Positions 1 through 8,661 are shown, numbered from the stretch's first letter. The stretch: 49,421 bases of DNA from Lachnospiraceae bacterium (GCA_017456585.1 JAFTJD010000050.1:1-49421), one strand, 5' to 3'. The notes: a model not told the origin generated them from the sequence alone. Made by a program: numbers and translations.

Positions 1-14
1 ACTCTCATGTTAAA
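1..14 (-). rRNA. rrs: 16S rRNA gene, extreme 5' end (rest lies outside the window)
   Basis: Read on the minus strand the window ends in TTTAACATGAGAGT. This matches the usual start of a 16S rRNA gene, where GAGAGT continues into the universal TTGATCCTGGCTCAG primer site. Only about 14 bases of the gene are present. The call is supported by the two strong tandem promoters and the long structured leader upstream (285-420), which is how rRNA operons are normally started. The exact mature 5' end is an estimate. Confidence 0.72.
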
Positions 15-28
15 GTTTTGTCCTTGCC

Positions 29-159
29 AGAAAAAACTGGCCTTGCACGATAATTTGCATTGCAAATTTCGTGCTCTGCGGAAATTTTATTCGAAATTTC
101 CGTTTCCTTTTTTACTGTTTGGTTTGTTACTGCAGGCATTTGCTACGCAAATATCCTGC
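29..159 (-). other. Structured rRNA leader: series of short hairpins
   Basis: Between the promoters and the 16S start the leader holds consecutive inverted repeats: CCAG/CTGG around 29-42, GCACGA..AATTTGCA with its complement at 45-74, GGAAATTT/AAATTTCC at 80-101, and GCAGG.ATTTGC with its complement at 132-159. They would fold in the rRNA precursor. Part of this may be the 5' half of the RNase III processing stalk, but the partner strand after the 16S gene is not in the window, so this is inference. Confidence 0.5.
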
Positions 160-171
160 TAATTAGTTCAC

Positions 172-209
172 AAAAAACATTCAGCCAAACCTGAATGTTT
201 TGTTTTTTT
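172..209. terminator. Bidirectional terminator-like hairpin inside the rRNA leader
   Basis: An 11-bp perfect stem, AAAACATTCAG (174-184) and CTGAATGTTTT (191-201), with a 6-nt loop. The plus strand continues with a run of T (203-209); the minus strand also ends the stem in a T run. On the minus strand it lies about 80 nt downstream of the proximal rRNA promoter, so the polymerase must read through it to reach 16S. Confidence 0.55.
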
Positions 210-228
210 AGAACTTTCGGGTTGGTTT

Positions 229-247
229 ATACTGTTCAATTATCAAG
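229..247 (-). promoter_or_regulatory. Possible antitermination (boxA-like) element in rRNA leader
   Basis: The minus strand reads CTTGATAATTGAACAGTA, resembling the CTTGAAAACTGAA-type block found in Firmicutes rRNA leaders and spacers. It lies upstream of the leader hairpin at 172-209, as expected for a site that loads an antitermination complex. The match is by resemblance only. Confidence 0.4.
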
Positions 248-258
248 GTTCATTCTGC

Positions 259-275
259 GTCGCTGTTTCAGCGAC
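259..275 (-). other. Perfect hairpin at the start of the rRNA leader
   Basis: GTCGCTG (259-265) and CAGCGAC (269-275) with a 3-nt loop. It begins within a few bases of the expected start site of the proximal rRNA promoter, so it would form the first structure in the transcript. Confidence 0.5.
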
Positions 276-284
276 AGCTTATTA

Positions 285-313
285 AGAATATCATATCCTT
301 TACTGTTTGTCAA
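285..313 (-). promoter_or_regulatory. rRNA promoter, proximal (P2)
   Basis: On the minus strand: TTGACA (plus 308-313), 17-bp spacer, TATTCT (plus 285-290). A-tracts upstream of the -35 box resemble an UP element. The transcript would start near 278 and run about 264 nt before the 16S gene. Confidence 0.8.
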
Positions 314-391
314 CAAGTTTTTTTACTTTTTTTAAGTATTTTGTCGAAAACAAAAGTGCTATTCTGTTACCATTCTCGTGAATGGAATTTC

Positions 392-420
392 AGTATAGCA
401 CTTAAGTTCAATTCTGTCAA
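392..420 (-). promoter_or_regulatory. rRNA promoter, distal (P1)
   Basis: On the minus strand: TTGACA (plus 415-420), 17-bp spacer, TATACT (plus 392-397). It lies 107 bp upstream of the proximal promoter. The 16-base string TGTCAACAAGTTTTTT is identical at 308 and at 415 on the plus strand, so the -35 boxes and their upstream A-tracts look duplicated. An inverted repeat AAGTGCTAT/ATAGCACTT (354-403) overlaps the -10 box. Confidence 0.75.
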
Positions 421-480
421 CAAGTTTTTTGAATTGTTTTCAACATTTAAAACTATATATTCAATTCATGCAATTTGTAT

Positions 481-703
481 GATATCAGGGTCAAAAGGTC
501 AAAAAGACGTTCATGCTTGCATGATAGGGCTTTTTACCTTGGGACCCGCCAAATATGAGGAAGTAGCGATTTACGCAGTAAATCTGCGAATTCCGAATAT
601 TTGTAGAATTGCGCAAGTTGCTTTAGCAACGAAGCACTTCGTGATATCTGTCAGGGTCAAAAGGTTAATAAAGGTCAAAAGGTTAATAAAGGTCAAAAGG
701 TTA
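481..703. repeat. GGTCAAAA repeat cluster between pfk and the rRNA promoters
   Basis: GGTCAAAA occurs five times (489, 498, 655, 673, 691 on the plus strand). The last three sit in an 18-bp tandem repeat, AGGTCAAAAGGTTAATAA, that overlaps the stop codon of pfk. The two groups also share GATATC next to AGGGTCAAAAGGT, giving direct repeats about 160 bp apart. Between them are small hairpins such as GATTTAC/GTAAATC and GTTGC/GCAAC. No gene is seen here; the open frame across it on the plus strand encodes only the repeat. Confidence 0.6.
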
Positions 704-1933
704 ACAAGGCAACACAATATGCTTCGGTACGCCATCAATCATAAATGGATATAATTCTGCCTGAATAAGTGGTCTGGCATATCTTATAAATTCATCATTA
801 ACCCAGAACTCATCTTTATTAATCCATTCCACAGGAACTTTCTTCTCAAGATTAGCAATCAGCTGTACATCATGCGAACCTGTAACACAGATATATGGTT
901 CAGAAGAACGTCTCTCTAATGTTATCATCTTACCGGTATTCCCTGCTGCCGCCTCATTAAACGCTGATGCTCCCACCTGAAAAGCTTCTGTCATATCCAC
1001 TCTTGATAAAATATGAGCTGCACATCTTTGTATAGTACTAAATTCAACCGCTCTTGTTTTACACTTCAAATCATGCGCAATCTTATCTGCCATACATCTT
1101 CCTGCACCTGTAAGTGCTTTGTGTCCAAATGCATCTACCCTTGTATCTGCAGTAACAAGTTCACAAACATACCTTCCATCAGACATCTTGGCACCTTCTG
1201 AGATTGCAATTATTACACTTTTCTTTGTTTTCTGTATATTATTAACCTTCTCTACCACTTCATCAAGGTTAACAGGCACTTCCGGAAGAAGAATAACATC
1301 CGGTCCTGTACAATCCTCACCTCTCGCCAGTGCTGATGCAGCAGTAAGCCATCCGGCATTACGTCCCATTATCTCAAGAACCGTTACACTACTGGTGTCA
1401 TATACAAGTCCATCGAGCATTAACTCTTTCACTGTTGAAGCAATAAACTTAGCCGCGCTGCCAAAGCCCGGTGTATGATCTGTAACCGCAAGGTCATTAT
1501 CAATAGTTTTTGGAACACCAATAAATCTTATAGGACTGTCGATTGTAGTCGCATATGCCGAAAGTTTAGCTATAGTATCCATAGAATCGTTTCCGCCGAT
1601 ATAGAAGAAAGCATCTATCTCAAGCTTATTTAGTATTCCAAAAATCTTCTCATATACTGAAACATCCTCTGTATATTTAGGCAATTTATATCTACATGAA
1701 CCAAGATATGATGACGGAGTTCTTTTTAACAACTCAATTTCCAATTCGCCCTTAATGTAATCACACATATTAACATTTTTTTCTTCCAAAAGTCCTTGAA
1801 TTCCATGACGCATACCGTATACATTCTCCACTCCATTTACTTTAGCGGTTCTGTACACACCTGCCAAGCTTGAATTAATTACTGTTGTAGGTCCACCTGA
1901 TTGTCCGACAATAATGTTTCTAATCTTCTTCAT
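701..1933 (-). CDS. pfk: 6-phosphofructokinase, probably PPi-dependent
   Basis: Phosphorylates fructose 6-phosphate to fructose 1,6-bisphosphate in glycolysis. Family motifs are clear over 410 residues: GQSGGPT near residue 10, GGNDS at 113-117, PKTIDNDL at 141-148 and MGRNAGW at 189-195. In this family ATP enzymes carry GGDGS and PGTIDND; an Asp in the second position of the loop (GGND here) together with Lys in PKTIDND is the pattern of pyrophosphate-using enzymes, so PPi use is inferred. The first ATG of the open frame (1948) lies just before AGGAGA, so the ATG at 1933 with AGGAG seven bases upstream is the better start. It follows radA by about 55 nt and is probably co-transcribed. The stop codon lies inside the 18-bp repeat array. 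Confidence 0.88.
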   Translation of the reverse strand: MKKIRNIIVGQSGGPTTVINSSLAGVYRTAKVNGVENVYGMRHGIQGLLEEKNVNMCDYIKGELEIELLKRTPSSYLGSCRYKLPKYTEDVSVYEKIFGILNKLEIDAFFYIGGNDSMDTIAKLSAYATTIDSPIRFIGVPKTIDNDLAVTDHTPGFGSAAKFIASTVKELMLDGLVYDTSSVTVLEIMGRNAGWLTAASALARGEDCTGPDVILLPEVPVNLDEVVEKVNNIQKTKKSVIIAISEGAKMSDGRYVCELVTADTRVDAFGHKALTGAGRCMADKIAHDLKCKTRAVEFSTIQRCAAHILSRVDMTEAFQVGASAFNEAAAGNTGKMITLERRSSEPYICVTGSHDVQLIANLEKKVPVEWINKDEFWVNDEFIRYARPLIQAELYPFMIDGVPKHIVLPC

Positions 1934-1987
1934 ATAAATTCTCCTCATATTCTATTTGTTAATTAAGCATTTGCGAAACTATCTCTA

Positions 1988-3376
1988 TTAATAATTATTC
2001 TTAAGCAATACGTCTACTGCTTCTTTAACATTTGTAACTCCGATTACTTTTATCTTTGTTTTATCTGACAAAGTTGAAATATTAACTCTCGGTACAATAC
2101 ATAATTTGTATCCAAGCCTCTCAGCTTCGGCTATACGTTGTTGTACTTTAGGGATTCCTCTGACTTCACCCGTAAGTCCAATTTCCCCAAACACGATAGC
2201 TTTTTCAGGCAACGCCATGTCCTTATAGCTTGAAATAATCGCCATGACAATTCCCAGGTCCATTGCCGGTTCATTCATCTTCATACCGCCGGTGACATTA
2301 ACATATGCATCACATTCCGAAAGCTGAAAACCTAAGCGTTTTTCGAGAACTGCCATGAGAAGATTTACCCTATTGTAATCAATACCTGCTGCTGTTCTTC
2401 TTGGCATACCAAAATTAGTTCTGCATACCAGTGCTTGTATCTCAAGAAGCATCGGCCTTGTTCCCTCTATGGCACATGTTACAACTGAGCCTGATGCATC
2501 CTGCGGCATTCCGGCGAGCATATATTCCGACGGGTTAGTCACTTCCACTAATCCACATTCCTGCATTTCGAAAACACCTATTTCATTGGTTGAGCCAAAA
2601 CGATTCTTCACACCTCTCAGCACTCTGTAGGATGCATGTCTCTCTCCCTCAAAATAAAGCACGGTATCCACCATATGCTCAAGCATTCTTGGACCGGCAA
2701 CCATTCCTTCTTTTGTAACATGCCCAACAATGAATACTGCTATGCCTTTACCTTTGGCTAATTGCAAAAGTGCAAAGGTTGATTCTCTTACCTGTCCTAC
2801 ACTTCCGGGAGCTGCGGCAACTTCTTCCTTATACATAGTCTGAATCGAATCTATTATTACTATATCCGGAAGCGTTTTATTTATTATCTCTTCTATATTA
2901 TCAAGATTAGTTTCACAATAAAGTGAAAACTTCTCGGTAAAATCGCCTATTCTATCTGCTCTTAATTTGATTTGCTTAAGCGATTCCTCTCCTGATATAT
3001 ATAAGACATTCTTAGACTTGGCAAGATGTCTGCACATCTGCAAAAGCAACGTTGATTTACCTATTCCCGGATCACCTCCGACAAGCACCATTGAACCTTT
3101 AACTATGCCTCCGCCAAGTACTCTGTCAAACTCGGACATCTCTGTCGAAATTCTATCCTCATTATCTGCTCTTATATCAGAAAGCTTGACCGGTTCTTCC
3201 TGAATGCCTTTTATTCCCGAAGTACTTTTCCTTGTGCCGGTTGTCTTCCCTGAGTTACTCAACTCCATCTCAACAAATGTATTCCATTCCCTACATCCGG
3301 GACATTGCCCCAGCCATTTAGCCGATTCATGTCCACACTCTTTGCAAAAAAATGTAATTCTCTTTTCTTTTGCCAT
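1988..3376 (-). CDS. radA: DNA repair protein RadA (Sms)
   Basis: RecA-like helicase that helps process recombination intermediates. All family hallmarks are present in 462 residues: a four-cysteine zinc finger (Cys11, Cys14, Cys25, Cys28), Walker A GGDPGIGKST at 100-109, the RadA-specific KNRFGS motif at 257-262, and a C-terminal Lon-protease-like domain from about residue 290. The length is normal for the family. In many Firmicutes radA follows clpC, and here the two are separated only by a small unknown gene, so the local order is conserved. pfk follows downstream. Confidence 0.96.
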   Translation of the reverse strand: MAKEKRITFFCKECGHESAKWLGQCPGCREWNTFVEMELSNSGKTTGTRKSTSGIKGIQEEPVKLSDIRADNEDRISTEMSEFDRVLGGGIVKGSMVLVGGDPGIGKSTLLLQMCRHLAKSKNVLYISGEESLKQIKLRADRIGDFTEKFSLYCETNLDNIEEIINKTLPDIVIIDSIQTMYKEEVAAAPGSVGQVRESTFALLQLAKGKGIAVFIVGHVTKEGMVAGPRMLEHMVDTVLYFEGERHASYRVLRGVKNRFGSTNEIGVFEMQECGLVEVTNPSEYMLAGMPQDASGSVVTCAIEGTRPMLLEIQALVCRTNFGMPRRTAAGIDYNRVNLLMAVLEKRLGFQLSECDAYVNVTGGMKMNEPAMDLGIVMAIISSYKDMALPEKAIVFGEIGLTGEVRGIPKVQQRIAEAERLGYKLCIVPRVNISTLSDKTKIKVIGVTNVKEAVDVLLKNNY

Positions 3377-3430
3377 TCTTCACCCTTCTCATGTTATTAA
3401 ATTAACAATTTTGTCTTTATATGCAAAGCA

Positions 3431-3462
3431 AGCATAGCCTGATTATTAATCTAAGCTATGCT
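3431..3462 (-). terminator. Hairpin after the 137-residue gene, weak terminator
   Basis: AGCATAGC (3431-3438) and GCTATGCT (3455-3462) form a perfect 8-bp stem with partial pairing inside the loop. The following minus-strand bases (TGCTTTGC) are only moderately T-rich, so termination may be partial, allowing read-through into radA. Confidence 0.45.
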
Positions 3463-3469
3463 CACATTC

Positions 3470-3883
3470 TTAAAGCTTCTCTATACGTACATCAGCAGCA
3501 GCTCCGTTACCAAGCTCCATGCTTATAACAAGCTTACCGCTTAAGTTAGTCTTCATATCGCCTGCCTTAGCATCATCAATATAAACACTGTATTCTGTAT
3601 CCGGTGCAAGTTCAACCGTAATCTGTGTAGGTTCAATTCCCTCAACATTAAATATCATTCCGCTATCAGTAACTCTTAATCCGCTAACAGCTGTTCCCGG
3701 CACAGATTCGTAAACAAATAAACCATTCTTCTCTAACTTGGTTATCTCGTTAAACGTCTTTACCTTATAGATATCTCCATCCATCTCGTAACCATCTACT
3801 TTTGATTTGGTAGTAAGTTCGTAATTTCCGAAGCTTATACTCTTGTTTCCTTCCGCCTTAATAAGTTCATTAATTATCGGCAT
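3470..3883 (-). CDS. Conserved-looking small protein of unknown function
   Basis: I do not recognise a named family. The 137 residues have no signal peptide or membrane segment, no cysteine, and look like a soluble beta-rich protein: alternating hydrophobic strands with turns such as VDGYEMDGD, VTDSGMIFNVEG and PDTEYSVYIDD. A good ribosome site (AGGAGG, seven bases before ATG) and good coding character support it. It sits between clpC and radA on the same strand, 83 nt after clpC and followed by a weak hairpin, so a link to protein quality control is possible only by position. Function is unknown. Confidence 0.75.
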   Translation of the reverse strand: MPIINELIKAEGNKSISFGNYELTTKSKVDGYEMDGDIYKVKTFNEITKLEKNGLFVYESVPGTAVSGLRVTDSGMIFNVEGIEPTQITVELAPDTEYSVYIDDAKAGDMKTNLSGKLVISMELGNGAAADVRIEKL

Positions 3884-3966
3884 ACTTTTGTCCTCCTAAA
3901 GCTGTGAAAATAAATATCGAAATTCTTACTTAATATTAGCATATTTCTTTTATTTTTTCCAGTAGA

Positions 3967-6426
3967 TTATTTTTCTTTTACCGAAATACTTATTTCACCT
4001 GACTCTACTGTTAAAACTATGGAATCCCCATTTTCAATCTTTCCGTCAAGGATATCCTCAGCCACCCTGTCTTCTACATGTTTCTGAATAGCTCTCTTTA
4101 GAGGTCTTGCTCCATATTTCTCGTCATACCCTTTATCAACAAGGAATTCTAACGCTTTATCATCCAAAGAAATATTCATTGCAAATTGCTCTATAAGACG
4201 CTTTTCAAGTTCACCAAGCATAAGCTTAACAATATCAGATATGTGACCCTTATTAAGTGAATGAAATACCATAATCTCATCAATACGATTAAGAAATTCC
4301 GGTTTAAACATTCGTTTCACTTCATCCATAACCTTGTTTTTCATTCTCTCATAGTCCTGTTTCTCATCGGAAGCCCCGGCAAAGCCCAGCTTCTTTGGTG
4401 AAACTATATTTTCCGCTCCGGCATTCGATGTCATTATAATAACAGTATTCTTGAAATCAATTCTGCGCCCTTGCGAATCTGTTACATGTCCATCATCAAG
4501 TATCTGAAGAAGAACATTAAATACATCCGGATGAGCCTTTTCTATTTCGTCAAACAGAATAATCGAGTAAGGATTCTGCCTAACCTTTTCACTAAGCTGA
4601 CCTCCATCTTCAAACCCTACATATCCGGGCGGTGAACCTATCATCTTAGATACGCTGTGTTTCTCCATATATTCGGACATATCAAGTCTTATAATAGACT
4701 TCTCTGTTCCAAAGAGAGCCTCTGCAAGGCTCTTGCAAAGCTCGGTTTTACCAACACCTGTTGGTCCGAGGAAAAGGAATGAGCCTATCGGTTTCTTAGG
4801 GTCTTTGATTCCAAGTCTGCCTCGCCTTATCGCTTTAGACACTGCCACTATCGCTTCATCCTGTCCTTTTACTCTCTCATGCAGAATCTCCTCAAGCTTC
4901 CTAAGCCTTTCTTTCTCTTCCTCTCCAAGACGTTTCACCGGAATCTTCGTCCAATCGGACACGATTTCAGCAATTGAATTTTCATCAAGTACGAGTTTAC
5001 TCTTGGTACTATTCTTACTGCTTCTTGCCTCGATTCGTGCTAATCGTTTCTCTGCATCCTGCAACTTGACATTAATTTCGGATACTTCCTCATATTGACC
5101 GTTGATAATGGCATGTTCTTTAGCTTCTTCAAGGCTCTTTATCTCACCTCTCACCTTATCCAAAGCCTCTGTGCCTAAGCCCTTCATAATCTTCATCTTA
5201 GATGCAGCCTCATCTATTATATCAATAGCCTTATCCGGAAGATATCTGCCATTCACATATCGGCTGGACATCTTAACTGCCGCATTTATTGCTTCGTCTG
5301 AGATTGTAACATTATGATGATTCTCATATTTTTCTTTTATACCAAACAGTATATCTATAGCCTCTGACTCTGTAGGTTCCTCAACTGTAACCGGTTGAAA
5401 ACGTCGTTCGAGTGCTGCGTCCTTCTCAAAATGCTTGCGATACTCGGTTATCGTCGTAGCTCCAATTATCTGTATCTCTCCTCTTGCAAGTGAGGGTTTT
5501 AAAATATTAGCCGCATCAATGGCACCCTCCGCACCGCCTGCACCTATTATTGTATGAATCTCATCTAAGAAGAGTATTACCTTACCGTCAGCAATAACCT
5601 CTGAGATAACCTTCTTAATTCTCTCTTCAAATTCTCCTCTGTACTTAGAACCTGCCACCATTCCTGACAAATCAAGTGTAAGAAGTCGTTTTCCTTTTAT
5701 TGTGTCGGGTACTTTCCCCTCAACAATCCTTCTTGCGATACCTTCAACAATAGCCGTCTTACCTACTCCCGGCTCTCCAACGAGGCAAGGATTATTCTTG
5801 GTTCTTCTGCTTATTATCTGGATAACACGCGCTATCTCCGTATCTCTGCCTATAACAGGATCAAGCTCACCTTTAGCTGCAAGCATAGTAAGATCTCTAC
5901 TAAACTGCTCAAGAGTCGGTGTCCCATGCCCCTGCTTTCTCGCCGACTTCGCAGCCAACAAATCATCTTTATGTTTCTTAACATCTTCACCCATGGCTGA
6001 CATAATGTCTCCATATACCTTTTGAAGATTAATTCCCATTGTATTCATAAGCCTTACCGCTACGCATGTGGAATTCTTTAAAATTGCAATCAAAATATGT
6101 TCTGTACCGATTGCTTCCATCCCAAAACGTTCCGCTTCACTTTCGCTTGCTTCCATAACATTTTGGGCATGAAAAGAATAATCTCCGTTATCCGCTACCA
6201 AAACATTCTTATCTGTTGGCGCAATCAACTTCTCTATCATATCCATTATCTTATCTTCTGTAACTCCGTTGGCTGTCAATACCGCTGAAGCTACTGAATT
6301 CTTAACTTTTAACAATCCCAGCAGAATGTGTTCTGTTCCGATGTAACTGTTATTCGTAAGTGCTTTCGCTACAGTTTTCGCCTGGTTAATCACTCTTTGT
6401 GCCTGTGCTGTAAACTTTCTCTGCAT
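3967..6426 (-). CDS. clpC: ClpC-type AAA+ unfoldase (Clp protease regulatory subunit)
   Basis: Hexameric ATPase that unfolds proteins and feeds them to ClpP. The 819 residues show the N-terminal double Clp repeat (about 1-145), a first AAA+ module with Walker A GEPGVGKT at 217-224 and Walker B LFLDE at 285-289, a middle domain with a UVR-like coiled segment (about 415-470) that separates ClpC from ClpA, and a second AAA+ module with Walker A GPTGVGKT at 554-561 and Walker B ILFDE near 620. Its start codon directly abuts the stop codon of the GntR-type regulator upstream, so translation is probably coupled. The usual ctsR, mcsA and mcsB genes are not next to it. Confidence 0.95.
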   Translation of the reverse strand: MQRKFTAQAQRVINQAKTVAKALTNNSYIGTEHILLGLLKVKNSVASAVLTANGVTEDKIMDMIEKLIAPTDKNVLVADNGDYSFHAQNVMEASESEAERFGMEAIGTEHILIAILKNSTCVAVRLMNTMGINLQKVYGDIMSAMGEDVKKHKDDLLAAKSARKQGHGTPTLEQFSRDLTMLAAKGELDPVIGRDTEIARVIQIISRRTKNNPCLVGEPGVGKTAIVEGIARRIVEGKVPDTIKGKRLLTLDLSGMVAGSKYRGEFEERIKKVISEVIADGKVILFLDEIHTIIGAGGAEGAIDAANILKPSLARGEIQIIGATTITEYRKHFEKDAALERRFQPVTVEEPTESEAIDILFGIKEKYENHHNVTISDEAINAAVKMSSRYVNGRYLPDKAIDIIDEAASKMKIMKGLGTEALDKVRGEIKSLEEAKEHAIINGQYEEVSEINVKLQDAEKRLARIEARSSKNSTKSKLVLDENSIAEIVSDWTKIPVKRLGEEEKERLRKLEEILHERVKGQDEAIVAVSKAIRRGRLGIKDPKKPIGSFLFLGPTGVGKTELCKSLAEALFGTEKSIIRLDMSEYMEKHSVSKMIGSPPGYVGFEDGGQLSEKVRQNPYSIILFDEIEKAHPDVFNVLLQILDDGHVTDSQGRRIDFKNTVIIMTSNAGAENIVSPKKLGFAGASDEKQDYERMKNKVMDEVKRMFKPEFLNRIDEIMVFHSLNKGHISDIVKLMLGELEKRLIEQFAMNISLDDKALEFLVDKGYDEKYGARPLKRAIQKHVEDRVAEDILDGKIENGDSIVLTVESGEISISVKEK

Positions 6427-6807
6427 TTAGCGAATCCTCCTATAACCATCATAAATTCTGTCTACCAAGGCATGTGCTTCTTCTCTTGATATATCCTTAC
6501 ATATCGCCTTTGCAAGCACAACCTTCATATCTCCCTCCAGCTCTTCAAGAGCTCTTATCTTGTCCACATCAAGTGCAATTACCGCACCATGTCTTCTGTC
6601 TAACTTAAGAAAACCTTCCTGTTTCAGGACCGCATATGCTTTATTAACTGTATGCATATTAATACCTATGTCATCCGCAAGCTGTCTGACTGAGGGTAAA
6701 GCATCACCTTCTCGCACTTCTTCCATCGCTATAGCTAGTATAACCTGATTACGCAACTGCATATACAAAGCTTCTTCGCTATCAAAATCGATCCAAAACA
6801 ATATCAT
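6427..6807 (-). CDS. GntR-family (YtrA-type) transcriptional regulator
   Basis: A short GntR protein of 126 residues: winged-helix DNA-binding domain (about 8-75, with the typical SVRQLADDIGINMHTVNKAY stretch) and a short helical tail instead of a large ligand domain, which is the YtrA subfamily plan. An upstream GTG (6810) is in frame, but the ATG at 6807 gives the family N-terminus MILFWIDFDSEE. Its stop codon touches the clpC start. A perfect inverted repeat lies just downstream of the promoter, so it probably represses its own operon and with it clpC. This is unlike the CtsR control known for clpC in Bacillus. Confidence 0.9.
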   Translation of the reverse strand: MILFWIDFDSEEALYMQLRNQVILAIAMEEVREGDALPSVRQLADDIGINMHTVNKAYAVLKQEGFLKLDRRHGAVIALDVDKIRALEELEGDMKVVLAKAICKDISREEAHALVDRIYDGYRRIR

Positions 6808-6829
6808 CACCTCTTAAGAAGTTATAATT

Positions 6830-6848
6830 GTTATATTCTAAATATAAC
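6830..6848 (-). promoter_or_regulatory. Operator-like perfect inverted repeat upstream of the gntR-clpC operon
   Basis: GTTATATT, three bases, AATATAAC: a perfect 8-3-8 palindrome. It covers roughly +6 to +24 of the predicted transcript, an expected place for a repressor to bind. The likely binder is the adjacent YtrA-type regulator. Confidence 0.65.
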
Positions 6849-6860
6849 AAACTCCATTAC

Positions 6861-6889
6861 AGTATACCAAATACACTATCATAAATCAA
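6861..6889 (-). promoter_or_regulatory. Sigma-A promoter of gntR-clpC
   Basis: On the minus strand: TTGATT (plus 6884-6889), 17-bp spacer, TATACT (plus 6861-6866). The leader to the start codon is about 45 nt and contains the operator palindrome. Confidence 0.7.
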
Positions 6890-6904
6890 CCTTTAGCCAC
6901 AAAT

Positions 6905-6943
6905 AAAAATGAACCGATAAAGTACTGTTTACACTCTATCGGT
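6905..6943 (-). terminator. Rho-independent terminator of the cohesin/dockerin operon
   Basis: ACCGATAGAGT and ACTTTATCGGT (plus 6913-6943) pair over 11 bp with one G-U, followed on the minus strand by TCATTTTTATT. It closes the operon that ends with the cohesin protein at 6963. Confidence 0.75.
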
Positions 6944-6962
6944 CCATAATTAGTTTTACTTA

Positions 6963-8645
6963 TTATAAAAATGTAAAGTCGTCATCCTCTATTTCATCAT
7001 CATCTTCTTCCTGCTCTTCTTCTGCAGCCGGTTTACTAAAATTAAAGAATGATGTCTTTTTCTCTGTTGCCGGTTCTTCATCGTAATCTTCAGCGTTATC
7101 CTCTTCATAATCATCATAATAATCGCCATCTTCTTCATATGGAGCATATTCCATTTTCTCACGATAACGATTAAGAATAATGATAATTCCTGCTAATAAA
7201 GCAACGCACAAAAGTGCAAGCACGATTACAATTATAATCCATATTTTCATTTCAGACTTGTTCTGATTCTTCAATTTGGCTATCTCAGCATTCAATTTGT
7301 CAACATCAGGAGATGCTGTAACACCTGCATTGTCACCTGTTGAAGTTCCGGTTCCTGTCATACCGTTAAATCTCTGGATAGTCTTCTCTTTAACATCGTA
7401 CTGATACAAAGCTGAATCTCCGCCATTGCAAGATGCATAAATGAGATAGAAATCAGGTGTAGCTTCTGAATACCAAACCACCTGTGCTGAACCTGTCAAT
7501 TCATCGGTAATGCATTTCTCATATCCTGCCGGAACAACAGGCTCTTCACCTCCGTCTAATATATATGTAAAATCAGAATTTTTTATCTCAACGTACGGGT
7601 ATATGGAGTCTTTTGTAGTTTCATATACATATAATGCTGCATCCTCTCCGTTTGCATCAGCCATATAGAAAAGGATAGTAGATACAGAAGCATCTGTAAG
7701 CGCATTCACTTCATAATCATTAATTCTAAGTCCAACCTGTGAAAAACCTGCCGGAATAGCAATTCCATCAAAGCTTGAGCAAAAATATAATGGTGTATCA
7801 TTATATGAATACAAGCTTACTGCTGTATCAACACCTGCCGGAGTAGTGGATTCCGGCTGTGACGGAGTGGTTTCATCGTTCGGCAGCGTAGTTGTAGGCT
7901 CAGTAGGCTGTGTAGGTGTTGTTGTTGCCTGTTTTCTTCTTACTATTACTGTATATTTCTTACTTCCGCCATTCTGATCCTTAACCGTAATATAAATATA
8001 GTTAGTTCCTACTTTAAGCTTTGCATCCGATATTTCAACAGTAGAGCTAGCATTAGCTGCTTTCGCTGATACTGTTAAATAATCGATTTCATTATCAACA
8101 GTAATATCATACTCAGTCTTGTTCGCTGAAAAACCATAAAAGCCTGTCTCTTCAATCCAGATTGATTGTAAATCACAGCTTCCTGTAGCACCCGTTGAAG
8201 AACCGGTCTTGATTGTTATAGGCGAATTACCTGTTTTACTAACTGTAAGGCTGTCTCCGTGTGCCGTATCTGAAGGTCCGAGATAAGGATTAGTTATCTT
8301 AATAGTACATTCACCGGACTCTAAAGCCTTAAAAGTAAGCCAGTATTTCTTATAATTGCTGTTAGGATATCCTGCAAATGAAAGCTTACCGCTTACTGCA
8401 GAATCAGCACCTGAAACATATTGCATCTTAGAAGCATCATATTCAAGATTGAATGTATACGCTGCGACATTGACATCACTCTTAACATATACACCAATAT
8501 TAAACTCTTCTCCCGCTGTTACTGTATATGATGTTGAACCAAAGGTTACGGAACCACTTGCCGCATGTACCATAATCATGCATGCAAACATCATAAGAAC
8601 CGATGCAGCAATGGTCAACAAGCTTTTAAATTTTAAGTTTCTCAT
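6963..8645 (-). CDS. Membrane-anchored cell-surface protein with an N-terminal cohesin-like domain
   Basis: A 560-residue surface protein. In order: signal peptide (about 1-29); cohesin-type beta-sandwich (about 31-150, with VTAGEEFNIGVYV, YTFNLEYDASKMQYV and GECTIKI strands); cadherin-like beta-sandwich (about 157-238); Thr/Pro linker (about 239-272); a second, unrecognised extracellular domain (about 275-425); a short coiled stretch; one membrane helix (about 468-491); and a very acidic cytoplasmic tail. Cohesins bind dockerins, and the gene 16 nt upstream encodes a dockerin protein, so the two are likely partners. The ATG at 8645 is chosen because the earlier ATG touches the AAAGG ribosome site. 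The cohesin call rests on fold-like pattern, not alignment. Confidence 0.8.
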   Translation of the reverse strand: MRNLKFKSLLTIAASVLMMFACMIMVHAASGSVTFGSTSYTVTAGEEFNIGVYVKSDVNVAAYTFNLEYDASKMQYVSGADSAVSGKLSFAGYPNSNYKKYWLTFKALESGECTIKITNPYLGPSDTAHGDSLTVSKTGNSPITIKTGSSTGATGSCDLQSIWIEETGFYGFSANKTEYDITVDNEIDYLTVSAKAANASSTVEISDAKLKVGTNYIYITVKDQNGGSKKYTVIVRRKQATTTPTQPTEPTTTLPNDETTPSQPESTTPAGVDTAVSLYSYNDTPLYFCSSFDGIAIPAGFSQVGLRINDYEVNALTDASVSTILFYMADANGEDAALYVYETTKDSIYPYVEIKNSDFTYILDGGEEPVVPAGYEKCITDELTGSAQVVWYSEATPDFYLIYASCNGGDSALYQYDVKEKTIQRFNGMTGTGTSTGDNAGVTASPDVDKLNAEIAKLKNQNKSEMKIWIIIVIVLALLCVALLAGIIIILNRYREKMEYAPYEEDGDYYDDYEEDNAEDYDEEPATEKKTSFFNFSKPAAEEEQEEDDDEIEDDDFTFL

Positions 8646-8661
8646 AATTCTCATCCTTTCG

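Noticed and set aside
655..703. CRISPR-like array
   Set aside because: Only three 18-bp units without distinct spacers or cas genes; a simple tandem repeat.
341..754. Open frame of 137 codons on the plus strand
   Set aside because: It crosses the distal rRNA promoter and the GGTCAAAA repeat, its C-terminal part is just the translated 18-bp repeat, and it runs into pfk on the other strand.
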